55,365 nt of DNA from Pseudomonadota bacterium (GTDB lineage Bacteria > Pseudomonadota > Alphaproteobacteria > Rhizobiales > Devosiaceae): the NCBI GenBank assembly GCA_023393475.1, contig JAEWLC010000079.1:1-55365 (forward strand), in the 5' to 3' direction. The position numbers and the translations under genes are program-made. Shown in pieces: positions 49,357 to 55,365 of this stretch. Every line of letters begins with the position of its first letter. Within the stretch, counting starts at the first letter, position 1. Under the pieces are notes generated by a model. The model did not search any database. It was not told the origin of the DNA and saw only the letters and a program-made list of their open reading frames with translations.

Positions 49357-50556
49357 ATGAAGATCACCGATCTGCGCTGTGCCGTCATCGGCAAGCACCC
49401 GATCGTCCGCATCGTCACCGACGAGGGCATCTATGGCCTGGGCGAAGTGGAATACACCAAGCCGTACCTCAAGCCCTGGGTGCTGCATTTCCGCGAGGCG
49501 CTGATCGGCGAAGACCCGACCGACGTCGAGCGCGTGATGCTGAAAATCCGCCAGCGCGGCTCGTTCAAGCCCTATGGCGCCGCCGTTTCGGCGATCGAAC
49601 ACGCGCTGTGGGACATCGCCGGCAAGGCCGCGAACGTGCCCGTCTACAAGCTGCTCGGCGGCAAGGTGCGCGACAAGGTGCGCGTCTATAACGGCTCCGT
49701 CCGCCGCAAGCGCAACGGCGACCGGCCCGAAGACTTTGCCGCCGACGTCAAGTGGATGGCCGAGCAGCCGCAGAACTTCTTCATGGTCAAGCAGGGCCTC
49801 AGCTTCCACTCGTCGATGAAGCAGAGCTACGACGATTTCCACTACGGCGTGCGCCAGCCCCCGACCTACCATGGCGCGATGGACCAGGGTCAGATCAGCG
49901 AGCACGGCTTCAACTACATGCTCGACTGCGTGATCGCGATGAAGGAAGAGCTGGGCGACAAGGTTTCCCTCGCCCTCGACTGCGGTCCCGGCTGGTTCCT
50001 GCCCGACGCGATCAAGTTCGCCCAGGCGGTCGAGAAGTACAACATCATGTGGCTCGAGGACATGCTCACCGGCGACTACGTGCCGTGGGTCAATCCGCAG
50101 GCCTATCGCGAGCTGACGCAGTCGACCTCCACCCCGATCCACACGGGCGAGCAGATCTACCTGCGCCACAACTTCAAGGAGCTGATCGAGACCCAGGCGG
50201 TCCGCGTCGTCGGTCCCGATCCTGCCGATATCGGCGGTATCGCCGAGCTGAAGTGGGTGGCCGAGCACGCCTACATGCACTCGATCATGATGGCGCCGCA
50301 CGGCACCGCCAACGGCCTTCTCGGCCTCGGCGCGCTGATCAACGTCTGCGCGACCCTGCCGGCCAACTACATCGCGTTCGAGTACCCGTCGGCCTCCGAC
50401 GAGTTCTGGAACGAGATCGTCACCGGCCTGCCGTCGGGCCCGATCGTCACCAACAGCCATGTCGACCTGCTGCCCGGCCCGGGCCTCGGGCTCGACATCG
50501 ACGCCAAGGCCGCCAAGCGCTACCTGCGCGAGGAAGACGCCGGCTTCTTCGACTGA
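49357..50556 (+). CDS. Mandelate racemase/muconate lactonizing enzyme family dehydratase, type A
   Basis: This 399-aa enolase-superfamily enzyme starts at ATG 49357 with GAGAGGAG upstream. Metal ligands are D208 (LDCGPG), E234 (WLEDM) and E265 (HTGEQ), with D288/D291 and H315 (APHGT); K145 lies on the second strand. It is a clear paralogue of the protein at 5789, sharing the DxGPG motif, the HTGEQIYLR and APHGTANG blocks and the FFD terminus. It follows the GntR gene and may be controlled by it. Substrate unknown. Confidence 0.88.
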   Translation: MKITDLRCAVIGKHPIVRIVTDEGIYGLGEVEYTKPYLKPWVLHFREALIGEDPTDVERVMLKIRQRGSFKPYGAAVSAIEHALWDIAGKAANVPVYKLLGGKVRDKVRVYNGSVRRKRNGDRPEDFAADVKWMAEQPQNFFMVKQGLSFHSSMKQSYDDFHYGVRQPPTYHGAMDQGQISEHGFNYMLDCVIAMKEELGDKVSLALDCGPGWFLPDAIKFAQAVEKYNIMWLEDMLTGDYVPWVNPQAYRELTQSTSTPIHTGEQIYLRHNFKELIETQAVRVVGPDPADIGGIAELKWVAEHAYMHSIMMAPHGTANGLLGLGALINVCATLPANYIAFEYPSASDEFWNEIVTGLPSGPIVTNSHVDLLPGPGLGLDIDAKAAKRYLREEDAGFFD

Positions 50557-50735
50557 TCGCCACGCAACTGGGCGAGGCGGCGTTCCAGACGATCCGCCTC
50601 GCTCCGGGCATAACGGCCCATGCGGAAGCCGTTGACGATCCTCTGGATTTCGTCGCAGCGCTGCTGAAACTGTTCCGGCGTCTCGCCGTCGTAGGCAGGA
50701 ACACGCAGCGGTGCCCAGCTGTGGTGTTGCGCCAT
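50520..50735 (-). CDS. Hypothetical small protein (71 aa)
   Basis: This cytosolic-looking 71-aa protein (MAQHHSWAPLRVPAYDGETP...) has a charged helical middle and a basic Ser/Arg tail. GAGGG lies 8 bases before ATG 50735. Its 3' end overlaps the convergent type A dehydratase by 37 bp. No family is recognised. Amino-acid balance favours a real gene over a shadow. Confidence 0.5.
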   Translation of the reverse strand: MAQHHSWAPLRVPAYDGETPEQFQQRCDEIQRIVNGFRMGRYARSEADRLERRLAQLRGDQSKKPASSSRR

Positions 50736-50921
50736 CTCAAATCCCTCAACTCGACAAACGACACAGCAAGGCTAGCGCATCGGATCGCGTCGCCGCGCTG
50801 TACAGCTTGTCGCTGCGGCAGGCTGCCGCGCCTTCGCGGCGCACCGAGTTGAAGCGCTCGTCCCTTGACCCTGCCTGCAACCACCGCAACCCTGCCGCAT
50901 GCCCATTGATTCGAGCGCCGC

Positions 50922-52535
50922 ATGACCTGGCTCGCCGAGACCGTGATGCTGAGCCATGGCTGGCGGCGCTGGCTGATCCTCGTCGTCGCGGGGGCGGTCG
51001 CGGCGGCGTCGGTGCCGCCGTTCTTCTTCCTGCCCGCCCTGTTCCTCGCGCTCCCCGTCTGGGTCTGGGCGCTCGATGGGGCCGAACGCATCCGCGGCTG
51101 GCGCAGCTTCGTCGGACCGGCGTTCCGGATCGGCTTCGCCTTCGGGCTGGGCTATTTCACCGTGGCGCTGCACTGGCTGGGCGCTGCCTTTTTTCAGGAA
51201 GGCGGGCTGTTCCTCGTCCTCATGCCGTTCGCCATCGTCGGGCTGGCGGCGATCCTCTCGATCTTCTGGGGGGTGGGCAGCGCGCTTGCCCACATCCTTT
51301 GGTCCGGTGGCGCCTTCCGCATTGTGACGCTCACGAGTTTCCTCGCGTTGGCCGAATGGGGCCGCGGGCACCTGTTCTCGGGCTTCCCCTTCGACCTCAT
51401 CGGCTACGCGCTCACCGCCAATGACGAGATGCTGCAGCTGGCCTCGGTGGTCGGGGTCTATGGCCTCACCTTCATCGCGGCGCTGATCGCCATGACGCCG
51501 GCGCTGATCTGGCCGGCCGACCAGCGCGGCCTGGTGCGCCGGCTGGTGCCGATCTTTCTCGCCATCCTCGTCATCGCCGGACAAGTCGCCTGGGGCAACT
51601 GGCGGATCAACAACACGACGCTCACCGAGCGCACCGACATGAAGGTGCGCATGGTGCAGCCGATGATCCTCGATCATGCCGATTGGACCACGGCCAACCC
51701 CAGCGACATCGTCAACCGGCTGATCCAGCTCAGCGAAAGCAGGCTGACGCCGACCGATCCCGGCCTGCCGGGGATCACGCATCTCGTCTGGCCGGAATCG
51801 GTGTTCCCGTTCTTTCTGACCAACTATCCCGACGGTATCGCGCTGATCGCCCGCATGCTGCCCGACACCACGCTGCTGCTCACCGGCGCGCCGCGCGAGC
51901 CGCTGGGCGAGGACGGCCTGCCGATCCCAGACAATCCGGGCTACAACTCGATCCTTGCCCTCGACAGCAATGGCGAGGTCGTGGGGAGCTATGACAAGTC
52001 GCACCTCGTCCCCTTCGGCGAATACCTGCCCGGGCAACCGTTCTGGCGGCTGTTCGGGATCAACCAGTTCGTGCCGGGCACCAATGGCTGGGCCGCGGGC
52101 GACGGCAACCGGCTGATGGCGCCGCCGGGTACGCCGCCATTCCTCGCGCTTGTCTGCTACGAGGCCGTATTCCCGGGCGATATCGGCGATCCCACGAAGG
52201 CCCAGTTCATCCTCAATGTCACCAACGACGCCTGGTTCATGGGCTCGATCGGTCCCGCCCAGCACGCCCACCACGCGCGGCTCCGCGCTGTCGAGACCGG
52301 GCTGCCGATGCTGCGGGCGGCCAATACTGGGGTGACGCTGAGCATCGATCCGCTCGGCCGAATCGTGTCGCAGCTGGCCGAAGGGCAGATCGGGGTGCTC
52401 GATGTCGTGCCGTCCGAGCCGGTGCCGGGTGGCACGATCTTCAACCGTTTCGGCGAGTTGCCATTCTGGATCGCGGTGGTTCTGGGCATCCTCGGTTCGC
52501 TCGTCGCATCGCGGCGGCCGCGCCGTGTCGCATGA
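50922..52535 (+). CDS. lnt: Apolipoprotein N-acyltransferase
   Basis: This 537-aa inner-membrane enzyme has N-terminal transmembrane helices and a C-terminal periplasmic nitrilase domain. The catalytic triad is visible: E292 (VWPES), K359 (YDKSH) and C412 (VCYEA). It adds the third acyl chain to the N-terminal Cys of lipoproteins. It lies upstream of metK and trmB, a grouping common in alphaproteobacteria. Confidence 0.95.
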   Translation: MTWLAETVMLSHGWRRWLILVVAGAVAAASVPPFFFLPALFLALPVWVWALDGAERIRGWRSFVGPAFRIGFAFGLGYFTVALHWLGAAFFQEGGLFLVLMPFAIVGLAAILSIFWGVGSALAHILWSGGAFRIVTLTSFLALAEWGRGHLFSGFPFDLIGYALTANDEMLQLASVVGVYGLTFIAALIAMTPALIWPADQRGLVRRLVPIFLAILVIAGQVAWGNWRINNTTLTERTDMKVRMVQPMILDHADWTTANPSDIVNRLIQLSESRLTPTDPGLPGITHLVWPESVFPFFLTNYPDGIALIARMLPDTTLLLTGAPREPLGEDGLPIPDNPGYNSILALDSNGEVVGSYDKSHLVPFGEYLPGQPFWRLFGINQFVPGTNGWAAGDGNRLMAPPGTPPFLALVCYEAVFPGDIGDPTKAQFILNVTNDAWFMGSIGPAQHAHHARLRAVETGLPMLRAANTGVTLSIDPLGRIVSQLAEGQIGVLDVVPSEPVPGGTIFNRFGELPFWIAVVLGILGSLVASRRPRRVA

Positions 52536-52555
52536 TTTTTGCGTCCGGCCCGGCA

Positions 52556-52588
52556 TCAAGACATAAAGCTTCCTTTATATCATCTTGA
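52556..52588. promoter_or_regulatory. Nested inverted repeat upstream of metK
   Basis: ATAAAG and CTTTAT (52563-52578) form an inner dyad with a CTTC spacer. TCAAGA (52556-52561) and TCTTGA (52583-52588) form an outer dyad. The arrangement fits an operator of a methionine-metabolism regulator such as SahR, but I cannot confirm the consensus. Confidence 0.4.
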
Positions 52589-52622
52589 CCGCGCACCGCA
52601 CGGGTGGCACAACAGCCTCAAC

Positions 52623-52643
52623 AGTGCGATTTTTGCACTTTTT
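52623..52643 (+). promoter_or_regulatory. Short hairpin with T-tract in the metK leader
   Basis: AGTGC and GCACT pair around a 7-base loop and are followed by TTTT, 24 bp before the GTG start of metK. GAGCAC follows and could pair alternatively. The stem is short, so it is either a weak attenuator or incidental. Confidence 0.3.
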
Positions 52644-52666
52644 GAGCACTTTTCTGGGGTTTCGCC

Positions 52667-53929
52667 GTGGCTCGGTCTTCCTACCTCTTCACTTCGGAGT
52701 CGGTTTCCGAGGGTCATCCGGACAAGGTTTGCGACCGGATCAGCGACGAAATCGTTGACCTCGTGTTCCGCGAAGCGAAGAAGGCCGGCATGGATCCGAC
52801 CAAGGTGCGCATCGCCTGCGAGACCCTCGCCACCACCAACCGCGTCGTGATCGCCGGCGAAGTCCGCGTGCCCGAGACGCTGTTGAAGAAGGGCAAGGAC
52901 GGCAAGATCCTCGTCGACGCCGCCGGACACCCGGTGGTCAATCCGGCCAAATTCAAGTCGACAGCCCGCAGGGCGATCAAGGCGATCGGCTACGAGCAGT
53001 CGGGCTTCCACTGGAAGACGGCGCGCATCGACGTGCTGCTGCACGGCCAGTCGGCCGATATCGCGCAGGGCGTCGACGAGAGCGGCAACAAGGATGTGGG
53101 TGCCGGCGACCAGGGCATCATGTTCGGCTATGCCAGCCGCGAGACCCCGGAACTGCTGCCCGCCCCGATCTACTACGCGCACAAAATCCTCGAAGCGCTG
53201 ACCATCGCCCGCAAGGCCGGCGAAGGCGCCGCGATCAAGCTCGGCCCCGACGCCAAGAGCCAGGTGACGGTGAAGTACGAGAACGGCAAGCCAGTGGGCG
53301 TCACCACCATCGTGGTATCGACGCAGCATGTCGATGCGTCACTCAACTCCGAAGACGTGCGCAAGATCATCGAGCCCTATGTCCGCGCAGCCCTGCCGGA
53401 AGGCTGGATCAGCAAGGACACCGTCTGGCACGTCAACCCGACGGGCAAGTTCGTGGTCGGCGGACCCGATGGCGATGCCGGCCTCACCGGCCGCAAGATC
53501 ATCGTCGACACCTATGGTGGTGCGGCCCCGCATGGCGGCGGCGCCTTCTCGGGCAAGGACCCGACCAAGGTCGACCGGTCGGCCGCCTATGCGGCACGAT
53601 ACCTCGCCAAGAACGTCGTCGCCGCCGGCCTCGCCGATCGCGCCACGATCCAGCTCAGCTACGCCATCGGCGTCGCCAAGCCGCTGTCGATCTATGTCGA
53701 CCTGCACGGCACCGGCAAAGTGGACGAAGCCAAGCTCGAGACCGTCTTGGGCGAAGTGTTCGACCTCAGCCCGCGCGGCATCCGCACCCAGCTCGACCTC
53801 AACAAGCCGATCTACGCCAAGACTTCGGCCTACGGCCACTTTGGCCGCAAGCCTGGCCGCGACGGCTCGTTCAGCTGGGAAAAGACCGACCTCGTCCCCG
53901 CGCTGAAAGCGGCGGTCAAGGCGGCCTGA
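52667..53929 (+). CDS. metK: S-adenosylmethionine synthetase
   Basis: This 420-aa enzyme makes S-adenosylmethionine from methionine and ATP. Motifs SEGHPDK (14-20), DQGIMFGYA and GGGAFSGKDPTKVDRS are all present. The start is GTG 52667, where the family N-terminus begins; no ATG is nearby. Insertions relative to E. coli MetK (384 aa), as seen in alphaproteobacteria, explain the length. The upstream region has nested inverted repeats and a short hairpin. Confidence 0.96.
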   Translation: MARSSYLFTSESVSEGHPDKVCDRISDEIVDLVFREAKKAGMDPTKVRIACETLATTNRVVIAGEVRVPETLLKKGKDGKILVDAAGHPVVNPAKFKSTARRAIKAIGYEQSGFHWKTARIDVLLHGQSADIAQGVDESGNKDVGAGDQGIMFGYASRETPELLPAPIYYAHKILEALTIARKAGEGAAIKLGPDAKSQVTVKYENGKPVGVTTIVVSTQHVDASLNSEDVRKIIEPYVRAALPEGWISKDTVWHVNPTGKFVVGGPDGDAGLTGRKIIVDTYGGAAPHGGGAFSGKDPTKVDRSAAYAARYLAKNVVAAGLADRATIQLSYAIGVAKPLSIYVDLHGTGKVDEAKLETVLGEVFDLSPRGIRTQLDLNKPIYAKTSAYGHFGRKPGRDGSFSWEKTDLVPALKAAVKAA

Positions 53930-53958
53930 TTCTTCGGAAGATCGCCAACGACACAAGT

Positions 53959-54028
53959 GTCATCCCCGCGAAAGCGGGGATCTCTGTTTTGGCGCCTAGA
54001 ACGGAGATTCCGCTTTCGCGGGAATGAC
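53959..54028. repeat. REP-like inverted-repeat element
   Basis: GTCATCCCCGCGAAAGCGG at the left and its near reverse complement CCGCTTTCGCGGGAATGAC at the right flank a 30-bp centre. Each arm can also fold on itself (CCCCGC-GAAA-GCGGGG). It sits between metK and trmB and resembles dispersed REP/MITE-like elements with GTCAT ends. It may also act as a transcript-stabilising or terminating hairpin. Confidence 0.75.
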
Positions 54029-54048
54029 TCCGTGATAGGGGGACGAGC

Positions 54049-54759
54049 ATGACCGACAAACCCCACCACCCCCTCAACGTCGACGGCGAGCAGCGTGCCT
54101 TTTTCGGGCGCCGCTCGGGCAAGCGCCTGCACAAGGGGCAGGACCGGCTGTTCAAGGAATTGCTGCCGCAGCTGACGATCGAGCTCGGCGAAGGCGCGGT
54201 CGATCCGGCGGTGCTGTTTCCCGGAAGCAAGAGCCGTATCATCGAGATCGGCTATGGCGGGGGCGAGCACCTGGCGCGACAGGCACGACAGAACGCCACG
54301 ACGGGATTTATCGGCTGCGAGGTGTTTTCGGGCGGCATCGCAAAACTGCTCGAAAAGGTGGACGAGGAAAACCTGGGCAATGTCCGGCTGTTCACCGACG
54401 ACGCGCTGAAGCTGCTGCAGAAAGTGCCGGACGGCTCGCTCGACGGCGCCTACCTGCTCTATCCCGATCCTTGGCCGAAGACCCGGCACCACAAGCGCCG
54501 CTTCATCTCGCCGACGACGCTGGGCGAGCTCGCCCGCGTGCTGAAGCCCGGCGCCCCCTTCCGGGTCGCCACCGATATCGAGGACTATGCCAACTGGACG
54601 CTGGCGCACATCCTGCGCTCGCCCGATTTTCGCTTCCTCCCCGACGAGGCGGGCGAATGGCACCTGCCCTATCCGGGCTGGGAGCCGACCCGGTACGAGG
54701 AAAAGGCCCGCCGCGAGGGCCGGATGATCAGCTTCTACCTGACCTTCACGCGGCTCTAG
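54049..54759 (+). CDS. trmB: tRNA (guanine-N7-)-methyltransferase
   Basis: This 236-aa SAM-dependent enzyme methylates G46 of tRNA variable loops. The Rossmann motif IEIGYGGGEHL, the acidic GCEVF, FTDDAL and the family motif YPDPWPKTRHHKRRF are visible. GGGGG lies about 7 bases before ATG 54049. It follows metK across a REP-like element. Confidence 0.95.
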   Translation: MTDKPHHPLNVDGEQRAFFGRRSGKRLHKGQDRLFKELLPQLTIELGEGAVDPAVLFPGSKSRIIEIGYGGGEHLARQARQNATTGFIGCEVFSGGIAKLLEKVDEENLGNVRLFTDDALKLLQKVPDGSLDGAYLLYPDPWPKTRHHKRRFISPTTLGELARVLKPGAPFRVATDIEDYANWTLAHILRSPDFRFLPDEAGEWHLPYPGWEPTRYEEKARREGRMISFYLTFTRL

Positions 54760-54926
54760 GCCGGCCACCCCCTAACGATTTTTGATGGGAACTCCCGGGT
54801 ACGGCGCGCCGAATTCGCGCCCGCGCCTCTGGAAAATTCCGTTCAGCGAACGATATCGGACAGCGGGGATGAGCTCACGCCGCCTGAGAAGGCGGCTCTA
54901 CCGCGATTATTGAGGAGTTGGCCGCC

Positions 54927-55331
54927 ATGCGTGAGCACCGCCGACCACCCGTCAGTTTCGAAGCGATCGAGGGAATGCTCGCAAGCCGCCAGAGCAAATG
55001 GACGCTGGTCGTGGTGCTGCACCTGAGGCGCGACACGATGCGCTTTTCGGAACTGCAGCGCGACATCAACGGCATTTCGCAGAAGGCGCTGACCCAGAGC
55101 CTCCGCTCGCTGGAACGCGACGGTTTCGTGACTCGCACCAGCTACGCAACGATTCCGCCGCGGGTGGACTATGCGCTGACCGAGCTGGGATACGAGGCGC
55201 TGAAGGCATTCGAAGCCTTCGAGATGTTCGCCATCCGCCACTGGGATCGCGTTGTCGAGGCACGGGCACTGTTCGATGCCCGCGAAACCGATCCGGTCGA
55301 GCCGCAACTGCGGCTCAGCACCGGACGGTAG
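54927..55331 (+). CDS. HxlR-type winged-helix transcriptional regulator
   Basis: This 134-aa regulator has a winged helix with KWTLVVVLHLRRDTMRFSELQRDINGISQKALTQSLRSLERDGFVTR features, including the HxlR-like FSELQR..GIS.KALTQSLR. The usual N-terminal Cys is absent. ATG 54927 has GAGGAG 10 bases upstream. It is followed by the contig end. Its target is unknown; in many alphaproteobacteria rimP would be expected after trmB instead. Confidence 0.82.
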   Translation: MREHRRPPVSFEAIEGMLASRQSKWTLVVVLHLRRDTMRFSELQRDINGISQKALTQSLRSLERDGFVTRTSYATIPPRVDYALTELGYEALKAFEAFEMFAIRHWDRVVEARALFDARETDPVEPQLRLSTGR

Positions 55332-55352
55332 CGGGTCGGGCGGGCGACCCGC
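55331..55352. repeat. GC-rich hairpin at contig end
   Basis: GCGGGTCG and CGACCCGC form a perfect 8-bp stem with a GGCGGG loop, immediately after the HxlR stop codon and 13 bp before the window ends. It could be a terminator without a T-tract or the structure that ended the assembly. Confidence 0.5.
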
Positions 55353-55365
55353 CGCGGCGGGCGGG

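Noticed and set aside
52536..52666. SAM riboswitch in the metK leader
   Set aside because: No recognisable SAM-I, SAM-II or SAM/SAH core could be traced by eye; only simple dyads were seen.
1..55365. tRNA, rRNA, CRISPR arrays, integrases or transposases
   Set aside because: None could be recognised on either strand; the single REP-like element is the only mobile-type sequence seen.

Overview
The window reads as one complete contig (55.4 kb, GC-rich, dense, short intergenic gaps) from an alphaproteobacterium, most likely Hyphomicrobiales and possibly Devosia-like. This is inferred from the lnt-metK-trmB block, the cydDC/cydABX layout with FNR/FixK boxes, the YciE/YciF and DUF6894-type small genes, and the many FCD-type GntR regulators and sugar-acid dehydratases. 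No taxonomic marker gene is present, so the genus is a guess. No tRNA, rRNA, CRISPR array, transposase or integrase was seen. Both contig ends are very GC-rich; the left end is two C homopolymer runs and may be an assembly artefact.

Layout. (1) 1-3475, minus strand: a truncated gene with a HET-C-like motif and a 1035-aa protein that I do not recognise. (2) 3476-5716: an intergenic region with a possible small RNA, a ferritin-like YciE/YciF-family protein and a run of small genes (42-aa membrane peptide, DUF6894-like, two hypotheticals). (3) 5789-16444: a lone enolase-superfamily dehydratase, an Fbp-type ferric iron ABC transporter, a glycosyltransferase broken by one in-frame amber codon, an MFS exporter, and a small sugar-acid module (dehydratase plus DHDPS-family aldolase/dehydratase) divergent from a GntR regulator with a clear ATCGTATACGAT operator. 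(4) 16589-23872: an L,D-transpeptidase and the cytochrome bd locus (cydDC divergent from cydABX). A perfect FNR box lies in the cyd divergent region, and a second precedes a 34-aa single-pass membrane peptide. (5) 23886-50556: a large sugar and sugar-acid catabolic island. It holds a ribose-type ABC importer co-oriented with dehydrogenase, mutarotase, dehydratase and aldolase genes; a CUT1 importer without an ATPase next to a UxuA-type mannonate dehydratase; and a second CUT1 importer with a UgpC-type ATPase followed by three enolase-superfamily dehydratases and an RraA-family protein. GntR and IclR regulators are interspersed. (6) 50520-55331: housekeeping genes lnt, metK and trmB, a REP-like inverted repeat and an HxlR-type regulator.

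How the genes work together. The dominant theme is non-phosphorylative catabolism of sugars and sugar acids. ABC importers bring in the substrate, an aldo/keto reductase-type sugar dehydrogenase and a mutarotase prepare it, enolase-superfamily enzymes dehydrate aldonates to 2-keto-3-deoxy acids, and DHDPS- or RraA-family enzymes cleave or dehydrate those further. Seven enolase-superfamily paralogues occur within 45 kb. They fall by active-site motif into five types, two of which I cannot assign to a characterised reaction. The most novel-looking items are the 1035-aa/HET-C-like pair at the left end, the FNR-box-associated 34-aa peptide beside cyd, and the two paired unknown dehydratase types.
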